Shown piece after piece: positions 8,825-17,272 of a DNA stretch of 64,000 nucleotides (position 1 is the stretch's first letter; every line of letters begins with the position of its first letter). Origin of the DNA: Alteromonas ponticola (GTDB taxonomy: Bacteria > Pseudomonadota > Gammaproteobacteria > Enterobacterales > Alteromonadaceae); contig NZ_JAATNW010000002.1 of NCBI RefSeq assembly GCF_012911815.1, forward strand, positions 186,001 to 250,000, read 5' to 3'. A program made the position numbers and the translations under genes. Under the pieces are notes generated by a model. That model saw only the letters and a program-made list of their open reading frames with translations, did no database searches and was not told the origin of the DNA.

Positions 8825-9886
8825 TTGGTAAAGACTTAGTACTCGGTCAGCATTAACTGAGGCATGATAAGAGTGTGGAAGCGAAATGTTCTGCCTCTTA
8901 TCAAGCGTTTCTAAAATTTTATCGGCATAGCCTGCGGCGCTATGGTCTTCTACCAATCCGATTGGGAATGCCTTCGATAACAGTGGAATCAACCCGCCCA
9001 CTGCATGTGCCACCAAAGGTTTACCTAATGCCAGACATTCCAACGCGGTCATGGGCAACCCTTCATGATCTGATGGCATCACAATAACGTCCATCTGCCC
9101 CATCCACCCCTGAATTAAGTTGGTGTGACCGTGGAAAGTGATATGCTTCTCAATACTCAGTTCAGTGGCCAACTGTTTAAGTTCAACAGCCAATTTGCCA
9201 TCACCAAAAATATGAAAATGGAACTCTTTTTCATTGTGTTGAGAGCGCAATATTTCACTCGCCATCCGGATAAACAAATCGACTCGCTTGACGGGTTCCA
9301 GTCTGCCGACAATGCCAATGTGTGTGAACGATTTATTCACCGTGTCGGTAACGTTTTTCGCTAGGCGAATTGTCTGTTCAGCATCAATACCATTCGGTAT
9401 GGTATGAATTTTACCGCGCTTAAAATAACGCGCTAGTTTCTCGGTTAGTTCAGCATCTACTGAAATGACAGCGTGTTGTAAGAATCGCCCACAAAATCGA
9501 TCGACCGAAGTCTGCACACGTTGCTTAAATGACAATGAAAACTCCGGGCTTCCATGCACTGTTCGTACACAGGCTACCTGATTGCAAAGCAGATTCGCGA
9601 TACTGCCAACAATATGTTCTTTTTGTCTGTGGGTATGAATTACGTCGGGTTTGGTCGACTTTAAAATCTCTTTTATTTTGCTAATCAGGGCGATGAGACC
9701 ATATTCAGACTCTGGCAAAATTGTGACAAACACACCATTGGCAGCTAACTCTTTTGCCAGCCTGCCCTCATTGAGTACAATTGCACTGACTTTCTCACCT
9801 TTTTTTACCAGTTGAGTCAGCAAAGTACTAATTTGTACTTCTGCACCTGCCCATAGATCCCCGGAAGCGATATGAAGTGCGTGCAT
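8816..9886 (-). CDS. Glycosyltransferase family 4
   Basis: A 356-residue GT-B enzyme with N-terminal ALHIASGDLWAGAEVQIS, central GIVGRLEPVKRVDLFIRMA and donor-site DHEGLPMTALECLALGKPLV (E-x7-E). It starts 3 bp after the exosortase stop codon, so it is almost certainly co-transcribed with xrtA. A role in making the XrtA-linked exopolysaccharide is inferred from this. The sugar specificity is unknown. Confidence 0.88.
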   Translation of the reverse strand: MHALHIASGDLWAGAEVQISTLLTQLVKKGEKVSAIVLNEGRLAKELAANGVFVTILPESEYGLIALISKIKEILKSTKPDVIHTHRQKEHIVGSIANLLCNQVACVRTVHGSPEFSLSFKQRVQTSVDRFCGRFLQHAVISVDAELTEKLARYFKRGKIHTIPNGIDAEQTIRLAKNVTDTVNKSFTHIGIVGRLEPVKRVDLFIRMASEILRSQHNEKEFHFHIFGDGKLAVELKQLATELSIEKHITFHGHTNLIQGWMGQMDVIVMPSDHEGLPMTALECLALGKPLVAHAVGGLIPLLSKAFPIGLVEDHSAAGYADKILETLDKRQNISLPHSYHASVNADRVLSLYQSL

Positions 9887-9889
9887 CAG

Positions 9890-11350
9890 TTAGTTGATTT
9901 CCACTTGTGTAATAGCGTGCGCTATCGCTTTGTGTTCAACTTCCTCTTCTTTCAATCCGTTGCAATAACGATCACATGAAATATGCATCACAATGGCACT
10001 TGCTAAAGGGGTCGAGAAAATCTGCTTTAACTGAGACAGTTTGGTTTCCAGGCCACCGGTTGAGAATGAATTACCGACCTTGTAACCCCAATAAGCAATT
10101 CCTTTTTCGTCGGGTAGCATAGCAGCGTTGAGATTTTCAGATTCGAATGAAACCGTTTTTCCGTTTCTGATGCCGGAACCAAAACGATTAGCATAATATA
10201 TCAACTCTTTTCCCTGGCGTTGTTCCTTGAAGGTTAGTACTGCCAACGTCACTAACTTCCCGTCAATTTGCCCCTGAAACAGTTGCGCATGGTCTGCGCC
10301 TTCCACAACGATGCCGAATTCCTCAGGCGCAGTGTTTAGTTCATTAAGCTGAGTGAGTTTTTCCGGCAGCGTTACGGTCAGTGACTGTGTCTCATTGGTG
10401 TGTGGGTTCTGTGACTGTACAAATAAGGGTGCAGCGGCGAACGAAAGCAGCGTCAGTGCATATATCGAAACAAGTTTGACTGAGGGAGCCAGTTCGCCTT
10501 TAATCTGATCATTCGGCTCAAATTCGGTGTCTCTGGCTTCTAATTTACGCATATAGAAAAAGTATCCGACGGCGAACAAAGCAAAAATAACCCAACCAAA
10601 GAAACCATGTTCGTGAACCAGACCGCTTTCCATCTTGCTGTAATATCCGATGAGAATCAGCAACCAGACGCGGATCCAGTTACCCACCAGAGACAATATG
10701 ATAATTAGACTCACAGCCCACAATTTGAGCGCAGGTTTACGCAGGTTCAGGTAGCTGTAAAACAGCCCGATACATACACCCGCCAAGAGGTAGTTGACCC
10801 CAGCGCAGCCATCAGAAATGCGCATGATGCCGTAAGGTAAATGAATGTCGTAACCTTCAATGTAAGCGGTTATCCCCTGCAGCCTTAATAACGACGTCAC
10901 AACCAGCGACGTAATATCCTGCAGTGGAGTGATCAAAAAGTCAGCCACCGGCATCGCCAGATAGAGTGCTAAAACAGGAATAAACGCCCTAAAACTGTGC
11001 TTTACCCCCACCAGCGCAAGTAATGCAGTAAATAGCAGCACCGGGAGTAACATTTGCTGAATAAGGAGAACCTGAACTGCATTTGACGCCACCCAGACAA
11101 TACCGGCTGCCAATGCCAGCGGTATCGCCAGAAAAGAAGGATGTTGGAACAACCAGCGCCGGTCGACAAAGAGTGCATAGCAGACAAATGCCAGCAAAAT
11201 GTAGCCATGTGAATAAGTATGGTTGTTTTGCGACCACAGCGTGTGAATAGATTGAAAGGTGCCTGGGATAATCAGGTAGCAAACGCCGATAAAAACGCCA
11301 ATAAACAAGAATGCCAACCAAATTGGCGATGAATTACGATCTTTTTCCAT
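9890..11350 (-). CDS. xrtA: Exosortase A fused to a C-terminal EpsI domain
   Basis: Exosortases are membrane cysteine transpeptidases that cleave PEP-CTERM tails and help attach the proteins to the cell surface. The first ~270 of 486 residues form a multi-pass domain with the three expected catalytic residues: Cys182 in RISDGCAGVNYL, Arg227 in VGNWIRVWL and His248 in HEHGFFGW. The remainder is a periplasmic EpsI-like (DUF3485) domain after a transmembrane segment near 295-312. Neighbouring PrsT, TIGR03007-like, TIGR03018-like and TIGR03015-like genes identify the exosortase A type. No obvious PEP-CTERM substrate is in the window. Confidence 0.93.
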   Translation of the reverse strand: MEKDRNSSPIWLAFLFIGVFIGVCYLIIPGTFQSIHTLWSQNNHTYSHGYILLAFVCYALFVDRRWLFQHPSFLAIPLALAAGIVWVASNAVQVLLIQQMLLPVLLFTALLALVGVKHSFRAFIPVLALYLAMPVADFLITPLQDITSLVVTSLLRLQGITAYIEGYDIHLPYGIMRISDGCAGVNYLLAGVCIGLFYSYLNLRKPALKLWAVSLIIILSLVGNWIRVWLLILIGYYSKMESGLVHEHGFFGWVIFALFAVGYFFYMRKLEARDTEFEPNDQIKGELAPSVKLVSIYALTLLSFAAAPLFVQSQNPHTNETQSLTVTLPEKLTQLNELNTAPEEFGIVVEGADHAQLFQGQIDGKLVTLAVLTFKEQRQGKELIYYANRFGSGIRNGKTVSFESENLNAAMLPDEKGIAYWGYKVGNSFSTGGLETKLSQLKQIFSTPLASAIVMHISCDRYCNGLKEEEVEHKAIAHAITQVEIN

Positions 11351-11414
11351 GAATACTACTTATTCTATTAACTTCTACGCCAATTTCGTGGTGTAAGAAA
11401 GAGGCAACGTCTGC

Positions 11415-11423
11415 TGGTATAAT
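11415..11423 (+). promoter_or_regulatory. Candidate extended -10 promoter for the GT2 operon
   Basis: TGGTATAAT is a perfect extended -10 element (TG-N-TATAAT). It lies about 115 bp upstream of the GT2 start at 11540, in the divergent region shared with xrtA. No good -35 hexamer is visible, as is common for extended -10 promoters. Sequence match only. Confidence 0.45.
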
Positions 11424-11539
11424 ACTCACTCATTGATTTTGTGCAATCTTTGCAACAAAGCGCACAAATCATTGATTGCGATTTTAGCATTCAGCAGGGT
11501 AAAGTATACGTATAACCTTGAGGTATAAGATTAAGTATT

Positions 11540-12688
11540 ATGACGTTTTTGTTTTGGCTTTTATTGCTACTCTCAGTTTTCAGTTATTTTATTTACCCGT
11601 TGGTCCTCACATTATTGGTAAAGTTTAGAAGTTTACCCTCACATTATCGTCAGGAATTTACTGAAGACGAACTGCCCAACGTTACCGTTATCGTTACAGC
11701 TTATAACGAAGAAAAGCGTATCAAAGAAAAAATTGAAAACACACTGTCGCTACGCTATCCCAATGACAAATTGACCTTGCTGGTCGCTTCAGACTGTTCA
11801 ACCGATGCAACAGATGAAATCGTCAATTCCTATGCTGAGCGGGGCGTTAAGTTAGTTCGCGCGCAGGAACGTTTGGGTAAAGAGAATGCACAACTGCATG
11901 CTATCCAAACCGTTGAAGAAGGCATTATCGTATTTTCAGATGTGGCCACTCGCATAGAAGAAGAAGGTATCCTTAAGTTGGTACAGTACTTTAGTGATCC
12001 CCAAGTTGGCGCGATCAGCAGTGAAGACCGCTTTGTCAGTAAAGACGGTACTGTTGCAGGAGAAGGCGCTTACGTCAGATATGAAATGTGGCTGCGTAAA
12101 CAGGAATCATTACTTGCGGGCCTGGTTGGGTTAAGCGGGTCATTTTTCGCAGCGCGGGTTGAAGTGTGTGCCGATTGGGACATTCACTCTCCCAGCGATT
12201 TCAATACCGCACTTAACTGTGCAAAATCAGATTACAAAGCGGTGACTGCGCCTGATGTGTTAGGCTTTTACACCGATTTAGCAGACCCCAGTAAAGAATA
12301 CGCCCGAAAAATCCGTACCGTCATCAGAGGAATGACAGCACTTGAACGCCACCCGGAAATATTAAACCCGTTTAAGTTTGGCGCTTTTTCATTTCAGGTG
12401 ATCAGTCACAAGCTGCTACGCTGGACTGTTCCCTGGACCTTACTTGCCTTGTTCGTCGTTACTCCGTTTTGTATGGGACATGGTGAAAGTATCTACACCC
12501 TGGCCTACATTGCCCAAGTTGTGTTTTACGGTGTGGCGCTGTTCGCGCATTGGTCACCTACTCTCAGGGAAAATTCAATAGCAAAAATCATTTACTTCTT
12601 CGTTCAGGTGAACGTGGCATTGTTGGATGCAGGTATCCAGTTTATCTCTGGTAAACGAATGACTGTGTGGCAACCTTCCGCAAGATGA
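11540..12688 (+). CDS. Glycosyltransferase family 2, membrane-anchored
   Basis: A 382-residue protein with one N-terminal membrane helix (about 2-22), a GT-A catalytic domain (about 45-270) and two or three C-terminal helices (about 290-365). The GT2 signatures are VTVIVTAYNEEKRIKEKIE, SDCSTDATDEI and the metal-site region VFSDVATRIEEEG. The layout is that of processive or lipid-linked GT2 enzymes such as those using undecaprenyl-phosphate sugars. It is the first gene of a tight plus-strand group ending at 16231, and its stop codon overlaps the next start as ATGA. Donor and acceptor are unknown. Confidence 0.88.
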   Translation: MTFLFWLLLLLSVFSYFIYPLVLTLLVKFRSLPSHYRQEFTEDELPNVTVIVTAYNEEKRIKEKIENTLSLRYPNDKLTLLVASDCSTDATDEIVNSYAERGVKLVRAQERLGKENAQLHAIQTVEEGIIVFSDVATRIEEEGILKLVQYFSDPQVGAISSEDRFVSKDGTVAGEGAYVRYEMWLRKQESLLAGLVGLSGSFFAARVEVCADWDIHSPSDFNTALNCAKSDYKAVTAPDVLGFYTDLADPSKEYARKIRTVIRGMTALERHPEILNPFKFGAFSFQVISHKLLRWTVPWTLLALFVVTPFCMGHGESIYTLAYIAQVVFYGVALFAHWSPTLRENSIAKIIYFFVQVNVALLDAGIQFISGKRMTVWQPSAR

Positions 12689-13884
12689 CTTTAAGGCAAT
12701 TACCACCAGTGGGCACTCCGGTGTTCACTGGCCATAACAATTTGTCCGCAAGCCAAAAGCCACTGAAATTTGTGGGTTTTTCACATACTTTTTTACAATC
12801 CGGCACTGCCGCACTGGCGCTAGCCCTGAGCAAGATGGTACAGCACGGCGGTAGTCAGAAACGTAACGTCGTCATTCCGGGCTACGGCTGTCCGGATCTG
12901 GTGGCGGCCTGTGAATACGCTGAAACTCAGCCAGTGATTGTTGATTTTGATGCTAATTCATACCAGTATGATTTAGACCAGATAAAACAACTGGACCAAT
13001 CGTTATTAGCGATCATTTGCCCTTCACTTTTGGGTATCTCAATGCCTCTCGATACGCTTCGCAAAGCATTCAGCAGCGACGTTTTTATCATCGAAGATAA
13101 CGCTCAGTGGTTTCCAGAGTCTGACCAGGCAACGCTTCAACGCGATCGTACAAACCCATTGAATGAATACAGATTACCGGCAAATACACATAACGCTGAC
13201 TTCTTTATTACATCATTTGGTCGTGGCAAACCGGTCAACCTAATGGGCGGTGGCCTGTTAGCCTGGCAGGAAAAGTACAGTGATTGGTTTAGTGAGTTTA
13301 ATTCCGCACAGTCAATCGCTAAGCCGACTGCACTTACACTGCAGACACGGGTAAAAGCAAACCTGTTTAACTGGGTATGTCACCCTGTTCCATACGGGCT
13401 GATTTCGCGTATTCCTGCGCTGAAGCTCGGTGCTACCGAATATCATAGATTAGCCGACGTTCAGATGATGGAAGGTGAAAAAGTCAGTGTTAGTAGCGAT
13501 GCAATTAGCCATTATTTGTCACGGCCGCAGACCCTTTCAGAGCTGTTGAAGAAAAACCTGCCGGTTGCATGGCCCCAGCAAAGTGGAACCAAACGACTTT
13601 TACGTCTGCCACTTTTAGCGGCAAATAGAGAAATTCGCGATACAATTGTAGCTAAGTGTAATACGCGGGGACTGGGAGCGTCGGTTATGTATGGAAAGCC
13701 GCTGGTGTGCATCGACCAAATACGTGAAAAAGTGGACACTCCTTTTTCCACGCCGATAGCGCAAAATGTCGCCGATGGATTTTTTACTTTGCCGCTTCAC
13801 CCCGGCGTAACCTTCAAGCATGCAGAAAAAATGATAGAAGTTCTCACCCCCTATTTTACAGACCTTAAAAAGGTACCAGCATAA
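12685..13884 (+). CDS. DegT/DnrJ/EryC1/StrS-type PLP enzyme
   Basis: The protein resembles the sugar aminotransferase fold. It has the PLP-phosphate region QSGTAALALAL, the ring-stacking Asp in FIIEDNAQWFP (Asp138) and the probable Schiff-base lysine in FGRGKPVNLMGGG (Lys182). I chose the ATG at 12685, which forms an ATGA overlap with the GT2 stop; an in-frame ATG at 12667 would add six residues. Family members put an amino group on a keto-sugar or act as dehydratases. The two downstream acyl/aminoacyl transferase-like genes suggest that an amino sugar is made and then acylated, which is an inference. Confidence 0.8.
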   Translation: MTLRQLPPVGTPVFTGHNNLSASQKPLKFVGFSHTFLQSGTAALALALSKMVQHGGSQKRNVVIPGYGCPDLVAACEYAETQPVIVDFDANSYQYDLDQIKQLDQSLLAIICPSLLGISMPLDTLRKAFSSDVFIIEDNAQWFPESDQATLQRDRTNPLNEYRLPANTHNADFFITSFGRGKPVNLMGGGLLAWQEKYSDWFSEFNSAQSIAKPTALTLQTRVKANLFNWVCHPVPYGLISRIPALKLGATEYHRLADVQMMEGEKVSVSSDAISHYLSRPQTLSELLKKNLPVAWPQQSGTKRLLRLPLLAANREIRDTIVAKCNTRGLGASVMYGKPLVCIDQIREKVDTPFSTPIAQNVADGFFTLPLHPGVTFKHAEKMIEVLTPYFTDLKKVPA

Positions 13885-15209
13885 TGATAAAGGATGTAGT
13901 AAAGAACACTGACGTTGAGTTGGATGAACTTAAATCCATTATTAAAAATTTGAAGAATGAAAAAGGTCAGACTGCAAGACAGTTTAAGGACGTAGAAGCA
14001 GGTAGCGATTCCCACCAGGCGTTAGTCGAGACAATGCAGGGTGTAACCGAACAGTTAAAAGAATATGAAGCGCTGTTAAAGTCGCGCTTGAAGGCCAACA
14101 AGCCGGCGAAAAAAGCACGCCCCTCCTCGCCCGCTCTGCCCGCACAATTTATTCAGAAAGAAGTGGTGTATACCGACGAAATCAGCGTTAAAAAAATGGT
14201 TTCAGAGCAAGAAAAAGATCAATGGTGGCAGTATGTAACGCAAAGCAAACATGCCTCATTATACCATTCTAAAGCCATCTATCAGTTTTATTGTACGCAA
14301 CCGCACGTACAGTATGAAATATTTGGCGCCTGGTCACAAAGTGGAGAGTTAATTGGCGGCATGCCAGTGATCCGCATGTCCACACCACTGTTTGGTCAAT
14401 TTGCTGTATCGCTGCCGTTTTTTAATTATGGCGGGCCTTTGACTGCGTGTAAGCGCGTCTTTACTGCACTAATTGAGGCTTATGACCAGCATGCGCGGTC
14501 GGCGGGTGACAAATATGCTGAAATCAGAACGACGCTTAAGATTGACAGGCAGGCCTCGGAAAAGAAGGTGTCTATGCTCAGAGCCCTTCCCGCAAATCTG
14601 GCTGCGTTCGAGAAACAGCTAGGTGCAAAGGTCAGAGCGCAGGCTAAGAAGGCAGACGAATTTTCACCAGAATTTAAAGTAGGTGGTGAAGCGCTGCTGA
14701 ACGACTTTTATCACGTATTTTCCACCAACATGCGAGATCTAGGTACGCCGGTTGAGCATAAATCATTTTTCCGCTCACTTCTAAGTGTACTGGGCAAGCA
14801 AGCCAAGATCGCTGTGGTGTATGTGGGTAACAAACCTGTCGGTGCAGCCTTTCTGACCACCCATAAAAACATGATGGAAATCCCCTGGGCCTCTACATTG
14901 CGTTCAGCTAATAAAATGAACATTAACATGTGGATGTATGACCATATTTTGAAATTAGCTATTACTGAAAACTACACCTGGTTTGATTTTGGGCGTTCAA
15001 CTAAAGATGCAGGCACATACCGATTTAAAAAGCAGTGGGGAGCGGTACCCGTACAACATTACTGGTACACATTGGCCACAGAACAAAACACTGAGCAGAG
15101 CCTTAATCCGGACAACCCGAAATTTAAAATAGCCATTGCAGCCTGGCAGCGCATGCCTGTATGGTTAGCAAATAAGATTGGACCGTTTATCGCTTCGCAG
15201 TTGCCCTAA
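13884..15209 (+). CDS. FemAB-related protein of the PEP-CTERM/XrtA system
   Basis: The protein is 441 residues. The first ~75 are highly charged and probably coiled-coil, followed by a Lys/Ala/Pro linker (about 74-90). From about residue 100 it has a GNAT/FemAB fold with SLPFFNYGGPLTACKRV and WFDFGRSTKDAGTYRFKKQW, characteristic of the XrtA-associated FemAB-like family (TIGR03019 type). Relatives transfer aminoacyl or acyl groups to amines; the substrate here is unknown. The start overlaps the previous stop (TAATG), so translation is coupled. The coiled-coil extension may mediate assembly. Confidence 0.83.
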   Translation: MIKDVVKNTDVELDELKSIIKNLKNEKGQTARQFKDVEAGSDSHQALVETMQGVTEQLKEYEALLKSRLKANKPAKKARPSSPALPAQFIQKEVVYTDEISVKKMVSEQEKDQWWQYVTQSKHASLYHSKAIYQFYCTQPHVQYEIFGAWSQSGELIGGMPVIRMSTPLFGQFAVSLPFFNYGGPLTACKRVFTALIEAYDQHARSAGDKYAEIRTTLKIDRQASEKKVSMLRALPANLAAFEKQLGAKVRAQAKKADEFSPEFKVGGEALLNDFYHVFSTNMRDLGTPVEHKSFFRSLLSVLGKQAKIAVVYVGNKPVGAAFLTTHKNMMEIPWASTLRSANKMNINMWMYDHILKLAITENYTWFDFGRSTKDAGTYRFKKQWGAVPVQHYWYTLATEQNTEQSLNPDNPKFKIAIAAWQRMPVWLANKIGPFIASQLP

Positions 15210-15211
15210 TT

Positions 15212-16231
15212 ATGGAATTACACGGAAAAATACATCGAGGCCACAAGGCATTCGACGAGCTTAAAATGGAATGGCTTTCCTTACAGGAAAGAGAAAAGAC
15301 ACCACCGTTTATTCAGTATCACTGGTGTCTGAAACTAGCGAGTTACGAAGCCCAACCTATCCTAATCTCAATCTGGGACAATGCGAAATGCGTGGCAATT
15401 TTGCCTTTGGCGAAAAAGATAGTGATACCGAAGGCCCGCATGGAGGGGCTGGTGCACCTATGTCAACGCTTTACCGATTATCAAAGTGTGCTTATCGATT
15501 CAAGCTACCTTTTAAGTGATTGCCTGGATGCAATTTTTAACGCGTTAGAGCGTTCAGATTTCAATTCGTTACCGCTCATTTTTCATTATCCCGACCAACA
15601 ACTCACCAGTGTACTGGTGAGCAGCATCAACCGGTTTGGTCGTCTGAAAAAGTTTCAACGATGGGAACACGTCAGCTATTCCGATAAGTTGGGCTCGATC
15701 AAAAAGAAGGTGATAAACGATGCAGCCAGGCGAAGAAAAAAGCTGGAAGAGACAGGGGCGCTGCAAGTTTCACTCGATCTGGGCTATGATGAAGATACAA
15801 TAAACTGGATCCTGGATAATAATGCAGCTAAATACGGCGAAAGTGCGCTCACTGCCATTCACGATCGCAACGAAATTCATGAACTTCTAAAGGCGAGCGT
15901 GCCTTTTTTGCATGTTGCGTGCATTAAACAAAATGACACTATTATTGCTGCGCATCTGGGCTTTATTGTACAAAACTCACTCTATTATTATGTACCAGTG
16001 ATAAACTCAGATTTTCGACAATTTTCACCAGGAATGATCATGCTTGAGCAAATTTACAAAAACTTTGCAGAGCTGGGGATTACGAAGGTTGACTTCTTGC
16101 GCGGGGTAGAATCGTATAAATACAAATGGGGCAACAAAAAGCAAAAGAAGTTTGCCTTATGTTGCCTGCCTAAAAAGATTAATCCTGTGAGAGATGCGAT
16201 ATTGCACTGGTGGTTAAGAAGAAATCAGTAA
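15212..16231 (+). CDS. GNAT/FemAB-like acetyltransferase domain protein
   Basis: A 339-residue protein with the PF13480-type (BioF2-like) acyltransferase region in its C-terminal half: CIKQNDTIIAAHLGFIVQ, then SPGMIMLEQIYKNFAE, and VDFLRGVESYKYKWGNKKQK near the end. It starts 2 bp after the FemAB-related gene and lacks signal or membrane segments. It is probably a second acyl or aminoacyl transferase acting on the same sugar as its neighbour. Its 3' end overlaps the convergent deacetylase gene by 7 nt. Assignment rests on motifs and context. Confidence 0.75.
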   Translation: MELHGKIHRGHKAFDELKMEWLSLQEREKTPPFIQYHWCLKLASYEAQPILISIWDNAKCVAILPLAKKIVIPKARMEGLVHLCQRFTDYQSVLIDSSYLLSDCLDAIFNALERSDFNSLPLIFHYPDQQLTSVLVSSINRFGRLKKFQRWEHVSYSDKLGSIKKKVINDAARRRKKLEETGALQVSLDLGYDEDTINWILDNNAAKYGESALTAIHDRNEIHELLKASVPFLHVACIKQNDTIIAAHLGFIVQNSLYYYVPVINSDFRQFSPGMIMLEQIYKNFAELGITKVDFLRGVESYKYKWGNKKQKKFALCCLPKKINPVRDAILHWWLRRNQ

Positions 16232-17094
16232 TGTCCATTAGCCACTTTCTGCCACGAACCAAACTGTGGGTACGTATTGGGAAGGTACGCATCTGCCATT
16301 GTTGTCCAGTTGTACTTTGCGCACAGTTTTGTCAGCTTGCTTAGCGCACTGCGCTGATTGACATGATGGCGAAAGCTTGACTTGAAGTTGCTTTGAATTC
16401 TGGGTTGTTCAGGGTCAAATTCCCATGGATGGGTGTAAAAGTTTGCAATGGAATTTGCGTCACTTTGTTGAAATAGCCAGTTGAACACCGCAAAAGGAAG
16501 TAATCGGAAATAACCGCCGCCCCCCGCAGGAAACACCTTGTTGCGCCACATCGCGGTGGTAACAGGAATCTCCAGTAATCCATTAGCAAGTTTGTAAGGA
16601 TGTTTAGGTGCATTAGGTACACCATATAAGTCATGGTTAATCGGATAACTGCTTGAGCTATATTGATAGCCAGCTTTTGCGATTAAATCATGTGCCCAGT
16701 CATTGTCAGCGCTTATTGAAAAACACGGCGCACGATATCCTTTCACTTCACATCCAGCAATGTCTTCAATTAATGCTTTTGCTTTGGAAATGTCTTCATA
16801 AAACACATCCGCGTTTTGTTTTGACAAATGTTGATGCATGAACCCGTGACTGGCAATTTCATGACCTTCTGCAACAATCTGTTTAACAATATTAGGATGC
16901 GCTTTGGCAATCCAGCCAAGCGTAAAGAAAGTTGCTTTTACCTCTGTTTCCGCAAAAACCGACAGTAATTTTTCCATTTGAATAGCCAGACGCGATTCAT
17001 AGTTTGACCATTCACTTATTGCAATATCCTGAGCGAAAGCTTCCACCTGAAAGTATTCCTCAACATCCACTGTCATTGCGTTAACATTTGCCAT
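16225..17094 (-). CDS. XrtA-system polysaccharide deacetylase (NodB domain)
   Basis: The 289-residue protein starts with the metal-site motif TVDVEEYFQVEAF (Asp10), then GHEIASHGFMHQHL (His83 and His87, the H-x3-H zinc ligands) and GYRAPCFSIS (Arg121). These match the NodB fold and the PEP-CTERM-locus deacetylase subfamily (TIGR03006 type). It likely removes N- or O-acetyl groups from sugars of the exopolysaccharide. No signal peptide is evident, which is typical of this subfamily. It is transcribed alone, convergent with the GNAT gene and divergent from prsT. Confidence 0.9.
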   Translation of the reverse strand: MANVNAMTVDVEEYFQVEAFAQDIAISEWSNYESRLAIQMEKLLSVFAETEVKATFFTLGWIAKAHPNIVKQIVAEGHEIASHGFMHQHLSKQNADVFYEDISKAKALIEDIAGCEVKGYRAPCFSISADNDWAHDLIAKAGYQYSSSSYPINHDLYGVPNAPKHPYKLANGLLEIPVTTAMWRNKVFPAGGGGYFRLLPFAVFNWLFQQSDANSIANFYTHPWEFDPEQPRIQSNFKSSFRHHVNQRSALSKLTKLCAKYNWTTMADAYLPNTYPQFGSWQKVANGHY

Positions 17095-17130
17095 AGATTC
17101 TACTTTTTATTACTTACTTGAGTTACAGTA

Positions 17131-17159
17131 TTGACTTAGATATATGTACGCAGTAGTAA
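17131..17159 (+). promoter_or_regulatory. Candidate sigma-70 promoter for prsT
   Basis: TTGACT (17131-17136) and TAGTAA (17154-17159) are separated by 17 bp, upstream of the prsT start at 17273. The -35 match is good and the -10 moderate. I saw no convincing sigma-54 (-24/-12) site here, although some XrtA loci are controlled by the sigma-54 activator PrsR. Confidence 0.35.
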
Positions 17160-17203
17160 CCAATCAGGATTGCTTGATGATCATCTGCGGATTTCTTCCA
17201 GTA

Positions 17204-17226
17204 CAAGAATAAACTTTATATTCTTG
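17204..17226. repeat. Inverted repeat in the prsT leader
   Basis: A perfect 8-bp inverted repeat, CAAGAATA then TATTCTTG with a 7-bp spacer, lies 46 bp before the prsT start codon and downstream of the candidate promoter. It could be an operator or an RNA hairpin in the leader. No T-run follows it, so it is not a terminator. Confidence 0.5.
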
Positions 17227-17272
17227 CAACTTGGCTCATTGTAAAGAGATTAGCTTGTAAAAGGAAACATTT

